Positions 7,990-18,137 of a DNA stretch of 64,000 nt are shown piece after piece; the stretch's first letter is position 1; every line of letters begins with the position of its first letter. The translations under genes were made by a program, and so were the position numbers. Origin of the DNA: Hydrocarboniphaga sp. (lineage in GTDB: Bacteria > Pseudomonadota > Gammaproteobacteria > Nevskiales > Nevskiaceae). Location of the stretch: the NCBI RefSeq assembly GCF_028291725.1, contig NZ_JAQGNT010000026.1, forward strand, positions 141,236-205,235, given 5' to 3'. A model generated the notes under the pieces. It had not been told where the DNA came from, searched no databases, and saw only the letters and a list, made by a program, of their open reading frames with translations.

Positions 7990-9879
7990 ATGAGCGATAA
8001 ACCCCCGCAGCAAAAATCCCTGATCCGCCGCATCTTCGGCGGCCTGTGGTCCCTGATCGTCAACCTGTATCGGGCGGTCGTCATCGTCGGCTTCTGCGTG
8101 TTTCTGTACGCGCTGTACATGGCGTTTACCGGCGGGCCGGCCAAGCACGTCGATTCCAACATTGCACTGGTGCTGTGGCCGAGCGGGGCGCTGGTCGACC
8201 AGCTTGACAGCGATCCGGGCCAGCGCCTGATCGAGCAGTTCAACGGCGAGCCGCCGTCGCAGACCCGCCTGACGGATCTGACCGATGCGCTCGAGGCCGC
8301 TGCCACCGACGAGCGCATTTCGGTTGCGGTGCTCAAGCTCGACAACCTGACTTCGGCGAGCATGCCGCAGCTCGAGGAGCTGGGCGCGGCGATGAAGAAA
8401 TTCCGCGCGTCGAACAAGCCGATCTACGCCTACGGCCCGTCCTACGACCAGATCGGCTACTTCGCCGCGGCGCAGGCGGACGACGTGTCGATGGACCCGT
8501 TCGGCAGCATCCTGCTCGAAGGCCTGGGCTCCTATCAGAACTATTTCAAGGAAGGCCTCGACAAGCTCGGCGTGACGATCAACGTGTTCCGCGTCGGCGA
8601 ATACAAGTCGGCGGTCGAGCCGTTCCTGCGCAACGACATGTCGGAAGAAGCCAAGTCCGCGAGCATGGAATGGCTGTCGGACCTGTGGAAGAGCTACGAC
8701 GACACCGTCTCGGCCAACCGCAAGCTCGACCCGGGCTTCGCCAATCGTTACGTCGCCAGCTTCAGCAAGGAACTCGCCGCACATCAGGGCGACGCCGCCA
8801 AGCTGGCGCTCGACGCCGGCCTGGTCAATCACCTGGAAACCCTGGCGGAGTTCCGCAAGCGTGTCGCCGAGAAAGTCGGCGACGACGACGACAACGGCAG
8901 CTTCCGCCAGATCCATTTCCACGACTACCTGAGCGCGGTGCATCGCGAGAAGCGTCAGCACGAAGTGCATGGCGACAACAGCGAAGTCGCGATGATCGCG
9001 GTGCAGGGCGAGATCGTCGACGGCATCGGCCAGGCCGGCCAGGCCGGTGGCGATGCGATCTTCGATCTGCTCGACCAGGCGCGTCGCGACGACCACGTCG
9101 CCGCGGTCGTGCTGCGCGTCGACTCGCCCGGCGGCAGCGTCTGGGCGTCCGAGCAGATCCGGCGCGGCGTGCAGGAGCTGCGCGCCGACGGCAAGCCGGT
9201 GGTGGTGTCGATGTCCGGCGTCGCCGCGTCCGGCGGCTACTGGGTCAGCATGGCCTCGGACCGCATTTTTGCGCACGAATCGACGATCACCGGCTCGATC
9301 GGCATCTTCGGCCTGATCCCGACGCTGGACAAACCGCTGGAGAAACTCGGTATCCATACCGACGGCGTCGGCACCACGCCGCTGGCCGGCGCGTTCCGCA
9401 TGGATCGCCCGCTCAGCGACGACGTGAAGGCGATCGTGCAGTCGCAGATCGACCACGGCTATCGCCAGTTCGTCGAAGGCGTCGCCGCAGGCCGCAAGCT
9501 CGACGTCAAGCGCGTCGACGAGATTGCGCGCGGCCGCGTCTGGAGCGGCCACGATGCCAAGGATCTGGGCCTGATCGACGAGTTCGGCGGCCTGGAGCAG
9601 GCGGCCGATTCCGCGGCGAAGCTGGCCGGGCTCAGCGACGGCCAGTGGCGGCTCGAGCCTTTCGAGAACGCGCCCAGCGGCCCGCTGTCGATCCTGACGC
9701 AGTTTTTCGGCTCCGCGCAGATCAACCTCAACTGGCTGCCGAACGGCGTCAACAGCCGGATGCAGCAGTGGCTCAAGCAGGGCGACGTGAATCGTGCGCT
9801 GTCGCTGATGACGGATCGCCGCGCGATGTATGCGCTGTGCTTCTGCGAGCCGACGCTGAGCAGCAGCGCGCTGCACTGA
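7990..9879 (+). CDS. sppA: Signal peptide peptidase SppA, 67K type
   Basis: 629 residues, the usual length of the double-domain SppA that degrades cleaved signal peptides at the inner membrane. One membrane segment lies near 20-45, with two tandem S49 domains after it. The catalytic dyad is visible: Lys206 in VGEYKSAVEPF of the first domain and Ser414 in VAASGGYW of the second, matching Lys209 and Ser409 of the E. coli enzyme. The start ATG follows GGACGC without a strong ribosome site. murI begins 25 bases downstream on the same strand. High-GC codon use resumes here after the RHS island. Confidence 0.95.
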   Translation: MSDKPPQQKSLIRRIFGGLWSLIVNLYRAVVIVGFCVFLYALYMAFTGGPAKHVDSNIALVLWPSGALVDQLDSDPGQRLIEQFNGEPPSQTRLTDLTDALEAAATDERISVAVLKLDNLTSASMPQLEELGAAMKKFRASNKPIYAYGPSYDQIGYFAAAQADDVSMDPFGSILLEGLGSYQNYFKEGLDKLGVTINVFRVGEYKSAVEPFLRNDMSEEAKSASMEWLSDLWKSYDDTVSANRKLDPGFANRYVASFSKELAAHQGDAAKLALDAGLVNHLETLAEFRKRVAEKVGDDDDNGSFRQIHFHDYLSAVHREKRQHEVHGDNSEVAMIAVQGEIVDGIGQAGQAGGDAIFDLLDQARRDDHVAAVVLRVDSPGGSVWASEQIRRGVQELRADGKPVVVSMSGVAASGGYWVSMASDRIFAHESTITGSIGIFGLIPTLDKPLEKLGIHTDGVGTTPLAGAFRMDRPLSDDVKAIVQSQIDHGYRQFVEGVAAGRKLDVKRVDEIARGRVWSGHDAKDLGLIDEFGGLEQAADSAAKLAGLSDGQWRLEPFENAPSGPLSILTQFFGSAQINLNWLPNGVNSRMQQWLKQGDVNRALSLMTDRRAMYALCFCEPTLSSSALH

Positions 9880-9904
9880 CGTAGGGCCGATTCCCGGAAC
9901 TCGC

Positions 9905-10672
9905 ATGAACGCGGCGCCGATCGGTGTTTTCGACTCCGGCGTCGGCGGTCTGTCGGTGCTGCGCGAAATCCGCCGAACCATACCGGCCGAGCGCCTGATC
10001 TATTTCGCCGACAGCGGCCATTGCCCTTACGGCGGCAAGCCTCAGGCCGAGATCCAGGCGCGCAGCATGGTGATCACCGAGAACCTGCTCGCCTCCGGCG
10101 CCAAGCTGATCGTCGTCGCCTGCAACACCGCGACGATCGCGGCGGTCGAACATCTGCGTGCAACTTATCCGGTGCCCTTCATCGGCATGGAGCCGGCAGT
10201 CAAGCCGGCGGTCGCGGCAACACGCAGCGGCGTGATCGGCGTGCTCGCGACCGGCGCCGCGCTGGGCGGGCAGAAATTCCACCACCTGATGCGACAGCAT
10301 GCGCGTGAAGTGCGCATGATCACGCAGCCCTGCCCGGGGCTGGTCGAACACGTCGAGCGTGGCGATATCGACAGCGCGGAGTTGCGTGCGCTATTGCGTG
10401 GTTATGTGCAGCCGCTGCTGGATGCCGGCGCCGACGTGCTGGTACTCGGCTGCACGCATTATCCGTTTCTGCGCGCGGTGATCGCGGACATTGCCGGGCC
10501 ACAGGTGCAATTGCTCGACACCGGCGCAGCCGTCGCGCGCCAGACGCAGCGCGTGCTGGAGCGCGAGGGTTTGCTGGCCGAAGTGGGCGGGGGCGGCGTG
10601 GAGTGGCGCAGCAGTGGTGATCTGACCGCGGTGCAAGCGGTGATCGACCTGCTCTGGACGATCGGACTGTAG
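9905..10672 (+). CDS. murI: Glutamate racemase
   Basis: 255 residues. Converts L-glutamate to D-glutamate for peptidoglycan precursors in the cytoplasm, without a cofactor. The two catalytic cysteines are in VVACNTAT (Cys73) and LGCTHYPF (Cys183), and the N-terminal IGVFDSGVGGLSVL motif is intact. It follows sppA closely and may be co-transcribed. The stop codon TAG at 10670-10672 is formed by the first bases of the downstream palindrome. Confidence 0.96.
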   Translation: MNAAPIGVFDSGVGGLSVLREIRRTIPAERLIYFADSGHCPYGGKPQAEIQARSMVITENLLASGAKLIVVACNTATIAAVEHLRATYPVPFIGMEPAVKPAVAATRSGVIGVLATGAALGGQKFHHLMRQHAREVRMITQPCPGLVEHVERGDIDSAELRALLRGYVQPLLDAGADVLVLGCTHYPFLRAVIADIAGPQVQLLDTGAAVARQTQRVLEREGLLAEVGGGGVEWRSSGDLTAVQAVIDLLWTIGL

Positions 10673-10736
10673 GAGCGGTCCTTGACCGCGATTGAGACTG
10701 CGCCGGCGCAATCGCGGTCAAGGACCGCTCCTACAG
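10668..10736. repeat. Palindromic repeat, family C (copy 1)
   Basis: Inverted repeat with arms GTAGGAGCGGTCCTTGACCG and complement, spacer about 18 bases; second copy at 39370. It sits between the convergent murI and nadC genes and supplies the murI stop codon. Confidence 0.88.
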
Positions 10737-10756
10737 TTGCGGATCGAAGTGTGTTT

Positions 10757-11617
10757 TCAATCTTCGAAGCGCATCGACAGATCCACCGCGCGCAGATGCT
10801 TGGTCAGCGCGCCGATCGCGATGCGGTCGATGCCGGTTTCGGCGTAAGCATGCGCGGTATCCAAAGTGGCGCCGCCGGAATATTCGAGCAAGGTCACACC
10901 GCCGCGAGCGCGATGCTCGCGCGTCAGCCGCACCGCCTCGCGCAGCATGTCGAGATCGAAATCGTCGACCAGCAGCAGGTCGACGTTCCCGTTGATCGCG
11001 ATCTGCGCTTCTTCAAGGGTTTCGGCTTCGGTCATCAAAGGCACGCCGGCGTTCAGTGCACGTGCCTGTGCGATGGCGGCCGCAATGCCGCCCGCCGCGG
11101 CGATGTGGTTTTCCTTGATCAGGATGCCGTCGTAGAGCCCGATGCGATGGTTGTAGCCGCCGCCGCAGAGCACCGCGTATTTCTGCGCGCGGCGCAGGCC
11201 GGGCAGCGTCTTGCGCGTATCGACGATCTTGCAAGCTGTACCGGCCACAGCATCGACGTAGGTCCGTACCGTGCTTGCGGTTCCCGACAAGGTCTGCAGA
11301 AAATTCAGCGCGCTACGCTCTCCGGTCAGCAATGCGCGTGCCGGGCCCTGCAGCGTGAACAGGCGCTGATCGGGCACGACCTGTTCGCCTTCGCTTACTT
11401 GCCATTCGATGCGGATGCCGGTGTCGACCTGGCGGAACACTTCGTCGACCCAGGCACGGCCGCAGATCACCGCGTTCTCGCGCGAGATCACGCGGGCGCG
11501 CGCTGCGATGTTCGCATCGACCAGCCGGGCGGTGACATCGCCGCTGCCGATATCCTCGGCAAGTGCATGGGCAACGCTGTCAGCGATGCCTTCTGGCAGG
11601 GGATGACTCGCGGGCAT
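10757..11617 (-). CDS. nadC: Nicotinate-nucleotide pyrophosphorylase (quinolinate phosphoribosyltransferase)
   Basis: 286 residues from the ATG at 11617; the frame is open further upstream but that stretch shadows argF. NadC makes nicotinate mononucleotide from quinolinate and PRPP in de novo NAD synthesis. Family motifs are present: [10 protein letters not shown] near the start, [10 protein letters not shown], then KENHI and LLVDDFD. The start lies 11 bases after the argF stop, so argF and nadC probably share a transcript. The gene ends in convergent orientation to murI. Confidence 0.95.
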   Translation of the reverse strand: MPASHPLPEGIADSVAHALAEDIGSGDVTARLVDANIAARARVISRENAVICGRAWVDEVFRQVDTGIRIEWQVSEGEQVVPDQRLFTLQGPARALLTGERSALNFLQTLSGTASTVRTYVDAVAGTACKIVDTRKTLPGLRRAQKYAVLCGGGYNHRIGLYDGILIKENHIAAAGGIAAAIAQARALNAGVPLMTEAETLEEAQIAINGNVDLLLVDDFDLDMLREAVRLTREHRARGGVTLLEYSGGATLDTAHAYAETGIDRIAIGALTKHLRAVDLSMRFED

Positions 11618-11628
11618 GGTGTCGAGTT

Positions 11629-12525
11629 TCAGGCAGCGAGCAGGAATTCGAGCAGCGCCATCTGCGCCCAAAGCCGGTTCTCGGCCTCGTCCCAGACCAC
11701 CGACTGCGCGCCGTCGATCACACTGGCGCTGACTTCTTCGCCGCGGTGTGCCGGCAGGCAGTGCATGAACAGCGCGTCCGGCCTGGCCAGCTTCATCAGC
11801 GCGTCGTCGACCTGGTAGCCGCAGAAGGCGGCCAGTCGCCGCTGGGTTTCGGCCTCCTGGCCCATGCTGGTCCAGGTGTCGGTGACGATCAGGTCGGCAT
11901 CGCGCGCGGCCTCGGCTGCCCCGCTGCAAAGGCTGACCGCGTCGCCGGCGCTGGCGACGATGCCGGCATCGGGCTCATAGCCCTTCGGCGCGGCGATGCG
12001 CAGCCTGAAGCCGAACAGCTCCGCAGCCTGGATCATCGAATGGCAGACATTGTTGCCGTCGCCGATCCAGGCGGCGGTCTTGCCGGCGCAGTCGCCGCGA
12101 TGCTCGGCCCAGGTTTGCATGTCGGCCAGCAGCTGACAGGGATGATGCAGATCGGAAAGGCCGTTGATCACCGGCACGCGCGAATACGCGGCCATCTCGG
12201 TCTGGTCGGCCTGTGAATCGTTGCGGATCATGATCGCGTCGCACATGCGCGACAGCACGCGCGCGGTGTCGGCAATCGGCTCGTCGCGGCCGAGCTGGGT
12301 GACGCCGGAATGCAGGAACAGCGCATGGCCGCCGAAACGGGCCATGCCGGACTCGAAGCTGACGCGGGTGCGCGTCGAGTTCTTGGAAAAGATCATCGCC
12401 AGCGTCTTGCCGACGAAAGGACGATGCATGATGTCGCGGCTCGATTTGAGCTGTTGCGCGCGCGCGATGACGCGGGCGGCCTCGGCCGGTGACAGATCGC
12501 TGAGCTGCAGAAAATGGCGTGTCAT
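11629..12525 (-). CDS. argF: Ornithine carbamoyltransferase
   Basis: 298 residues from ATG 12525; 17 more in-frame residues upstream (to 12576) look non-conserved. It condenses ornithine and carbamoyl phosphate to citrulline in arginine synthesis. The carbamoyl-phosphate loop STRTR, the HHPCQ motif, the ornithine-side DTWTSMGQE motif and [10 protein letters not shown] are all present. It is the middle gene of sodB-argF-nadC on this strand but is separated from sodB by a terminator-like hairpin. Confidence 0.95.
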   Translation of the reverse strand: MTRHFLQLSDLSPAEAARVIARAQQLKSSRDIMHRPFVGKTLAMIFSKNSTRTRVSFESGMARFGGHALFLHSGVTQLGRDEPIADTARVLSRMCDAIMIRNDSQADQTEMAAYSRVPVINGLSDLHHPCQLLADMQTWAEHRGDCAGKTAAWIGDGNNVCHSMIQAAELFGFRLRIAAPKGYEPDAGIVASAGDAVSLCSGAAEAARDADLIVTDTWTSMGQEAETQRRLAAFCGYQVDDALMKLARPDALFMHCLPAHRGEEVSASVIDGAQSVVWDEAENRLWAQMALLEFLLAA

Positions 12526-12577
12526 GACGTTCGAACGGTGGTCCAGCTGAACGGAAAAGTGAAACGAAAAGAACAAA

Positions 12578-12612
12578 CGAAAATGAAACGGGCCGCGCTG
12601 TCAGCGCGGCCC
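12578..12612 (-). terminator. Rho-independent-type terminator of sodB
   Basis: On the minus strand a GC-rich hairpin (GGGCCGCGCTGACAGCGCGG..., 12612-12590) is followed by GTTTCATTTTCG, a T-rich run. It lies just after the sodB stop and before argF. Confidence 0.75.
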
Positions 12613-12631
12613 GTAGGTGCAGCTGGCTTGA

Positions 12632-13207
<576 letters not shown>

Positions 13208-13455
13208 GGTTGTTCCTTAGGTCTTGCTGGGGCCGGGGGGCGGCTGGCTCGATGACGCGGCCGGTTTTGATCGCGTTGGACGGCCAAGATAAGCCGCGCT
13301 GGGTGCAGATTCAATATCGACAGCCCGGTAATCACCTTGTGATCGCCTCGATCAGCCGCGCTGATGACGCACGGGATGGGCCGCGCCGCCAGTTTGCGGA
13401 ACGAATCTTGCTCCGCCCTGAAGGGCTTCAAGGCTACAGACACGCTGCGCATCGG

Positions 13456-13461
13456 TATAAT
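13456..13461 (+). promoter_or_regulatory. Probable -10 box of grxD
   Basis: A perfect TATAAT lies 40 bases upstream of the grxD ATG in an otherwise GC-rich spacer. The -35 position 17 bases upstream reads GCTACA, a weak match. Confidence 0.55.
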
Positions 13462-13501
13462 CCGCGACTGCCAAACCGCCCACTCATCACCGGAGGGTGC
13501 C

Positions 13502-13828
13502 ATGGATGCTCTGGAACGCATCAAGAAGCAAGTAACCGATAACCCCATCATTCTGTACATGAAGGGCACTCCCGATTTCCCGCAATGCGGATTTTCGGCG
13601 CGTACCGTTCAGGCGCTGAATTCCTGCGATGTCGAATATGCCTACGTCAATATCTACGAGGACGAAGAGATCTATCGAGCGCTGCCCAAGTTCGCGAACT
13701 GGCCGACTTTTCCGCAGCTGTACGTGAAGGGCGAGCTGGTCGGTGGCTGCGACATCGCGCTCGACCTGCATCAGTCCGGTGAGCTGGCGAAGATGCTGCA
13801 GGAAGCGGCGACCAAGAAAGCCGCCTGA
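13502..13828 (+). CDS. grxD: Monothiol glutaredoxin, Grx4 type
   Basis: 108 residues from the ATG at 13502, with a CGGAGG ribosome site at 13491-13496. The CGFS active site is at Cys29, preceded by Lys21 in YMKGTP, and the WPTFPQLYVKGELVGGCDI glutathione-binding part is complete. CGFS glutaredoxins bind a [2Fe-2S] cluster and pass it on, often with BolA partners; a BolA-family gene lies at 26798 in this window. A strong hairpin follows the stop. Confidence 0.95.
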   Translation: MDALERIKKQVTDNPIILYMKGTPDFPQCGFSARTVQALNSCDVEYAYVNIYEDEEIYRALPKFANWPTFPQLYVKGELVGGCDIALDLHQSGELAKMLQEAATKKAA

Positions 13829-13846
13829 TCGGTACGCAGTATCCGT

Positions 13847-13879
13847 CGACGATGCCCGCGCAAGCGGGCATCGTCGTTT
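13847..13879 (+). terminator. Terminator after grxD
   Basis: A perfect inverted repeat CGACGATGCCCGC...GCGGGCATCGTCG is followed directly by TTT, 18 bases after the grxD stop. Confidence 0.75.
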
Positions 13880-14038
13880 CATACGCCGAAATTTTCGTCG
13901 GTCGTGCGGAAGCACGGCACGCCGGCTTATCGCGGTTCGTAGCCGCGGGCGAACCGGCGGCGAAAATCGAGGTGTTAGAATTGACAGATTGATTTGCGCG
14001 CCGATTCAGCGCGAAGCCGGAACGGAGCGAGGTGGGCC

Positions 14039-15808
14039 ATGAGCACGTCTTACCGCAACATCAAAGTCCCCGTCGGCGGTCAGAAAATCACGATCCGCGA
14101 CGGCAAGCTGCAGATGCCGGATCAGCCGATCGTCGGCTATGTCGAGGGCGACGGCATCGGCCCGGATATCACCAGGGCCTGTCTGCGCATCTGGGACGCC
14201 GCAGTCGAGAAGGCCTACGGCGGCGAGCGCAAAATCCACTGGTGCGAAGTCTATCTCGGTGAAAAAGCGGCCGGCCTGTACGAGGGCAACTACTGCCCGG
14301 ACGAGACCATCACCGCGCTGCGCGACCTGGTCGTGTCGATCAAGGGCCCGCTGACGACACCGGTCGGCGGCGGCTTCCGCAGCCTCAACGTCGCGCTGCG
14401 CCAGGATCTGGATCTGTACGCCTGCGTGCGCCCGGTGCGCCACTACGCCGGCGTGCCGAGCCCGCTGAAAAATCCGGGCAAAGTCGACGTGGTGATCTTC
14501 CGCGAGAACACCGAGGACGTTTACACCGGTATCGAATACAAGTCCGGCTCGCCGGAGAACGAGAAGCTCGCGCGGTTCCTGCGCGATGAACTCGGCGCGA
14601 AGTTCTTCGAAGGCGCCGGACTCGGCGTCAAGCCGATCTCCGCGTTCGGCACCAAGCGCCTGGTGCGCAAGGCGATCCAGTACGCGATCGACAAGGGCCG
14701 CGAATCGGTGACCCTGGTGCATAAGGGCAACATCATGAAGTACACGGAAGGCGCGTTCCGGAACTGGGGCTACGAAGTCGCCCGCGACGAGTTCGGCGAC
14801 GTCACGATCACCGAAGAGCAGCTCTACGGCGAGTACAAGGGCAAGCAGCCGCAGGGCAAGATCGTCGTCAAGGACCGCATCGCCGACATCATGTTCCAGA
14901 TGATGCTGCTGCGCCCGGAAGAGTTCGACGTGCTCGCCACGATGAACCTCAACGGCGATTACCTGTCCGACGCGATCGCGGCGGAAGTCGGTGGCGTCGG
15001 CATCGCTCCGGGCGCCAACATCGGCGACGCTGTGGCGGTGTTCGAAGCGACCCACGGCACCGCGCCGAAGTATGCCGGCCTGAACAAGGTCAACCCCGGT
15101 TCGCTGCTGTTCTCGGGCGTGATGATGCTCGAGTACATGGGCTGGGCCGAGGCTGCCGACCTGATCACGCTGGTGTATCCGGAAGTCATAAGTGACGGCA
15201 TCGTCACCTATGATTTCGCCCGCCAGATCGACGGCGCCAGGGAGGTCAGCACCAGCGCCTTCGCCGATGCGCTGATCGAGCGCATGCAGGGCGGTGTCGA
15301 CCTTGGCGCCAAGCGCAAGGCGCAGCAGGATCAGCTGATCAAGGAACGCAAGCAGCGCGAAATCCGCCGCCTGCTGCAGCCGACCGAAGAGATGATCGCG
15401 ACCGGCCGCGTGCCGCATACGGTCGGCGACCTGATGACGCGCTCGCTGATCACGGTGTCCGACAACGAGACCATCGAAACGGTGATGGGCGTGATGGCCG
15501 ACAACGGCATCAGCTCGGTCGTCGTCGATCCGAACGCCGCCGGCGACTGGGGCATCCTGACGCGTCGCGACATCGTCACCAAGGTGGTTCAGGGCAACCG
15601 CAATCCGGCCACCGCCAAGGTCGGGGATCTGGCCTCGCGTCCGCTGCAGTCGGTGCCGGCCGAAACCACGATCCGCGATGCCGCCGTGCTGCTGTCGGCG
15701 AAGAACTTCAGCCGTCTGCCTATCGAGCAGAATGGCAGGATCATCGGCATCGTCACCGAGACCGACCTGTTCAACTCGATCAAGAAGTTCGGCTGGGCGT
15801 TCGAGTGA
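14039..15808 (+). CDS. icd: NADP-dependent isocitrate dehydrogenase fused to a C-terminal CBS-domain pair
   Basis: 589 residues against about 416 for E. coli Icd. Residues 1-420 are a full type I enzyme that oxidises isocitrate to 2-oxoglutarate. NADP determinants fall at the E. coli positions: Lys344-Tyr345 in TAPKYAG and Tyr391/Arg395 in VTYDFAR. The phosphorylation serine of the AceK-controlled enzyme is kept (Ser115 in [11 protein letters not shown]). After a basic helical linker (about 425-455) come two CBS motifs, 462-520 ([12 protein letters not shown]...) and 528-585 ([12 protein letters not shown]...GIVTETDLF). CBS pairs bind adenine nucleotides in other proteins, so allosteric control is inferred. 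The start is the ATG at 14039 after CGGAGCGAGGTGGG. The next gene overlaps the stop by four bases. Confidence 0.93.
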   Translation: MSTSYRNIKVPVGGQKITIRDGKLQMPDQPIVGYVEGDGIGPDITRACLRIWDAAVEKAYGGERKIHWCEVYLGEKAAGLYEGNYCPDETITALRDLVVSIKGPLTTPVGGGFRSLNVALRQDLDLYACVRPVRHYAGVPSPLKNPGKVDVVIFRENTEDVYTGIEYKSGSPENEKLARFLRDELGAKFFEGAGLGVKPISAFGTKRLVRKAIQYAIDKGRESVTLVHKGNIMKYTEGAFRNWGYEVARDEFGDVTITEEQLYGEYKGKQPQGKIVVKDRIADIMFQMMLLRPEEFDVLATMNLNGDYLSDAIAAEVGGVGIAPGANIGDAVAVFEATHGTAPKYAGLNKVNPGSLLFSGVMMLEYMGWAEAADLITLVYPEVISDGIVTYDFARQIDGAREVSTSAFADALIERMQGGVDLGAKRKAQQDQLIKERKQREIRRLLQPTEEMIATGRVPHTVGDLMTRSLITVSDNETIETVMGVMADNGISSVVVDPNAAGDWGILTRRDIVTKVVQGNRNPATAKVGDLASRPLQSVPAETTIRDAAVLLSAKNFSRLPIEQNGRIIGIVTETDLFNSIKKFGWAFE

Positions 15809-16572
15809 CGAGCCTTGCCTTGCTGATCGTCGGCGACGAGATCCTGTCCGGCAAGCGCCAGGACCGGCATCTGTCGAAAGTGCGCGAGCTGTTGCATGCG
15901 CGCGGCATCGAGCTGGCCGAAGTGCGCATCGTCGGCGACGACGAGGAGCGCATCGCGCAAGCCGTCGCACAGCTGCATGCTCGCGGCGATGTCGTGCTGA
16001 GCTGCGGCGGCATTGGTGCGACGCCGGACGATCGCACGCGTCAGGCGGTTGCGCGCGCGTTCAATGTGCCGCTCGTGCGCCACGCCGAAGGCGAGGCGCT
16101 GATCGTCAACGAATATGCCGAGAAAGCTTTCCCGAATCGCGTGCTGATGGCGGATTTCCCGGCCGGCGCCGCGCTGATTCCGAATCCGGTCAACCGTGTC
16201 GCCGGGTTTTCGTTGAACGAGGTCTACTGCGTGCCCGGATTCCCGGAGATGGCCTGGCCGATGCTGGAATGGGTGCTGGATACGCGGCTGCGGCACCTGC
16301 ACCGCGCCGCGCCGCCGGTCGAATACAGCCTGCGCGCGACCGGCACCTCATCCGAGGGCGATCTGCTCGATCTGATGGAGCAGGTGCTGCGCGATTTCCC
16401 TGGCGTGTCGCTGTCGAGCCTGCCGTCGCGCGGCGATGCCAGCCGGGCGCGGCATATCGAGTTCGGCATCAAGGGATCGGCCGAAATCGCGGCGCCGGCG
16501 TTCACCTGGTTTCGCCAGCATCTGCAAAACGACTACGGCGTTCAGATCGAGGATCTGCGCATTCCGCCGTAG
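15805..16572 (+). CDS. CinA-like / molybdopterin-binding domain protein
   Basis: 255 residues starting with the GTG at 15805, which overlaps the icd stop as GTGA. The N-terminal half is a MoCF/CinA-type domain: [15 protein letters not shown] followed by [20 protein letters not shown], the signature of molybdopterin-binding domain proteins. There is no C-terminal nicotinamide-nucleotide amidase domain, so this is the short COG1058 form whose substrate is unclear. Coupling to icd suggests co-expression. The stop TAG is formed by the start of the downstream palindrome. Confidence 0.85.
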   Translation: MTSLALLIVGDEILSGKRQDRHLSKVRELLHARGIELAEVRIVGDDEERIAQAVAQLHARGDVVLSCGGIGATPDDRTRQAVARAFNVPLVRHAEGEALIVNEYAEKAFPNRVLMADFPAGAALIPNPVNRVAGFSLNEVYCVPGFPEMAWPMLEWVLDTRLRHLHRAAPPVEYSLRATGTSSEGDLLDLMEQVLRDFPGVSLSSLPSRGDASRARHIEFGIKGSAEIAAPAFTWFRQHLQNDYGVQIEDLRIPP

Positions 16573-16649
16573 GTCGGCAATCCCTTGCCGACGTGAGGCC
16601 ACGATTGCGCATCCGAGGGTGCACGTCGGCAAGGGATTGCCGACCTACG
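16569..16649. repeat. Palindromic repeat, family B (copy 1)
   Basis: Arms GTAGGTCGGCAATCCCTTGC and complement around a spacer of about 30 bases containing a near-constant CGATTGCGCATCCGA piece. Copies at 22245 and 26716, and a half copy at 39180. Supplies the stop codon of the CinA-like gene. Confidence 0.88.
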
Positions 16650-16655
16650 TGTGAT

Positions 16656-17522
16656 TCATTCGTCAAGCCGAGGCTCGCGCCGCCGCAGGCTGACCAGGAT
16701 GCAGCTGCCGATCACGACCAGGCCGCCGGCGATCGACAGCCTGTCCAGCGATTCTCCCCAGACGATCCAGGCGAGCAGCGCCGAAAACAGCACGCAGGTG
16801 TAGGTGAAGGGGCCGACCAGCGCCGCGGCCGCGAGGCTGTACGCGCGAGTCAGCGCCAGCTGTCCCGCCGTCGCCGCAAGACCGGCCCCCAGCAGCGGTA
16901 GCCAGGCGGCGCGCGGCAGCGGAGTCCAGAACCACAGCATGGGCATCAGCGACAGCGCACTCGAGCATGCCGCGAAATAAAACACGATCCGCAGCGTCGG
17001 CTCAGTGTCGGAAATGCGCCGGATGCTGACCATGGCGGTGGCCGCGAGCAAGCCGGACAACCATCCGACAAGGGCGGCGGTCGACGCCAGGCCGCCGGCC
17101 CCCGGTTTGACGATCAGCGCGATGCCGGCAAGACCCAGCAGCGAGGCCAGCAGCGCGCTCGATGAGGGCTTTTCGCGTATCCACAGCCAGGCCGCGAACG
17201 GAAGGTAGAGCGGCGACGAATAATTCAGCAGCATCGCCTCCGCCAGCGGCAGCCGCGGGATCGCGTAGAAGAAGCAGTACATCGCCGCCAGCCCGAGGCC
17301 GCTGCGCCATAGATGGCCGCCGAGACGCTGTGTCGCCAGCCCGCTGCGGCCGGTGTTCAGCGCCCACGGAAGCAACACCAGAAAATTGATCAGGCTGCGA
17401 AAGAAAACGATCTGCTCGTTGTTCGCCCAGACCGCGGCGGCCTTGATGCAGGCGCCGGTGACCGAGAACGCGGCGGCGCCGAGAATGGCATGCAGGGCAG
17501 CGCTGTTCCGATCGGTTTTCAT
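16656..17522 (-). CDS. EamA/DMT-family transporter
   Basis: 288 residues with about ten hydrophobic segments in two EamA halves, a length normal for drug/metabolite transporters of the RhaT/YdcZ class. The first half ends with the VGWLSGLLAA...RRISDTEPT region and the second with the typical VGPFTYTCVLFSALLAWIVWGE motif. Substrate cannot be predicted. It converges with the CinA-like gene across a family B palindrome and is divergent from the response-regulator operon. Confidence 0.88.
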   Translation of the reverse strand: MKTDRNSAALHAILGAAAFSVTGACIKAAAVWANNEQIVFFRSLINFLVLLPWALNTGRSGLATQRLGGHLWRSGLGLAAMYCFFYAIPRLPLAEAMLLNYSSPLYLPFAAWLWIREKPSSSALLASLLGLAGIALIVKPGAGGLASTAALVGWLSGLLAATAMVSIRRISDTEPTLRIVFYFAACSSALSLMPMLWFWTPLPRAAWLPLLGAGLAATAGQLALTRAYSLAAAALVGPFTYTCVLFSALLAWIVWGESLDRLSIAGGLVVIGSCILVSLRRREPRLDE

Positions 17523-17550
17523 GCTTCAGGACTAACGGCACAGCGAGCCC

Positions 17551-17573
17551 TGTCGGGCGGTATCCGCCCGACA
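17551..17573. promoter_or_regulatory. Hairpin in the divergent EamA / response-regulator spacer
   Basis: Perfect inverted repeat TGTCGGGCGG-TAT-CCGCCCGACA followed by TTTTATC on the plus strand. It lies upstream of both divergent genes, so it may be a leader attenuator or a regulatory stem rather than a gene-end terminator. Confidence 0.4.
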
Positions 17574-17678
17574 TTTTATCTAGCGATCATGTCCGCGCGT
17601 AACCCTAAGATTGGCACTCCTAACGGCCTACCGCTAGGCTGGTGTCACCGTAGGGTGGCGGAAGGAGCAGATGGTGCT

Positions 17679-18137
17679 ATGTCGAATAATACAACTGGAA
17701 AATCGCCGGTCATTCTGCTCGTCGAAGACAATCCGGCCGACGTCCGGCTGGCCTGCGAGGTGTTGGAGGAAGCCGGTGTCAGTGGATCGCTGCTGATCGC
17801 CAGGGATGGCGAGCAGGCCCTGAAGATGGCCTGCAGCCAGGACGAGTACGCGGGCAGCCCGACGCCGGACCTGATCCTGCTGGATCTGAATCTGCCGCGT
17901 AAGTCCGGCCTGGAAGTCCTCACCCAGTTGAAGCAAAGCCCCGAGCTGCGCCGCATCCCGGTGCTGATCCTGACCACGTCGCGCGCCGAGAGCGATGTGA
18001 ATGCCTGCTACGACTCGCACGCGAACGCGTTCCTGACCAAGCCCGTCGACATGAGCCAGTTCGCCGACCTGGCCAAGCTGATCCGCGACTTCTGGTTCGG
18101 TGTCGTGCAGTTGCCGGGGCGTACGAGCCAGGGATGA
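17679..18137 (+). CDS. Single-domain response regulator, Rcp1-like
   Basis: 152 residues from the ATG at 17679, preceded by GGAAGGAGCAG; the frame is open upstream but not conserved. It is a lone receiver: acidic pocket VEDN, phosphoacceptor Asp69 in LLDLNLPRKSG, Thr in LTTSRAESD and Lys in FLTKPVD. The spacing and the ACYDSHANAFLTKP segment are typical of Rcp1-type regulators that pair with phytochrome-like or HWE/HisKA kinases. There is no output domain. It overlaps the next gene by ATGA, and a histidine kinase lies two genes downstream, its probable partner. Confidence 0.9.
   Translation: MSNNTTGKSPVILLVEDNPADVRLACEVLEEAGVSGSLLIARDGEQALKMACSQDEYAGSPTPDLILLDLNLPRKSGLEVLTQLKQSPELRRIPVLILTTSRAESDVNACYDSHANAFLTKPVDMSQFADLAKLIRDFWFGVVQLPGRTSQG

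Noticed and set aside
7813..9981. A 722-codon open frame on the minus strand
   Set aside because: It lies antisense to sppA and is a typical high-GC shadow: Ala/Arg/Asp/His-rich with no domain, while sppA has all its catalytic residues.
13208..13501. A gene between sodB and grxD
   Set aside because: No conserved frame; it is the divergent promoter spacer with a TATAAT box for grxD.
14006..15970. A 654-codon open frame on the minus strand
   Set aside because: Antisense of the icd gene; composition is that of a shadow frame.
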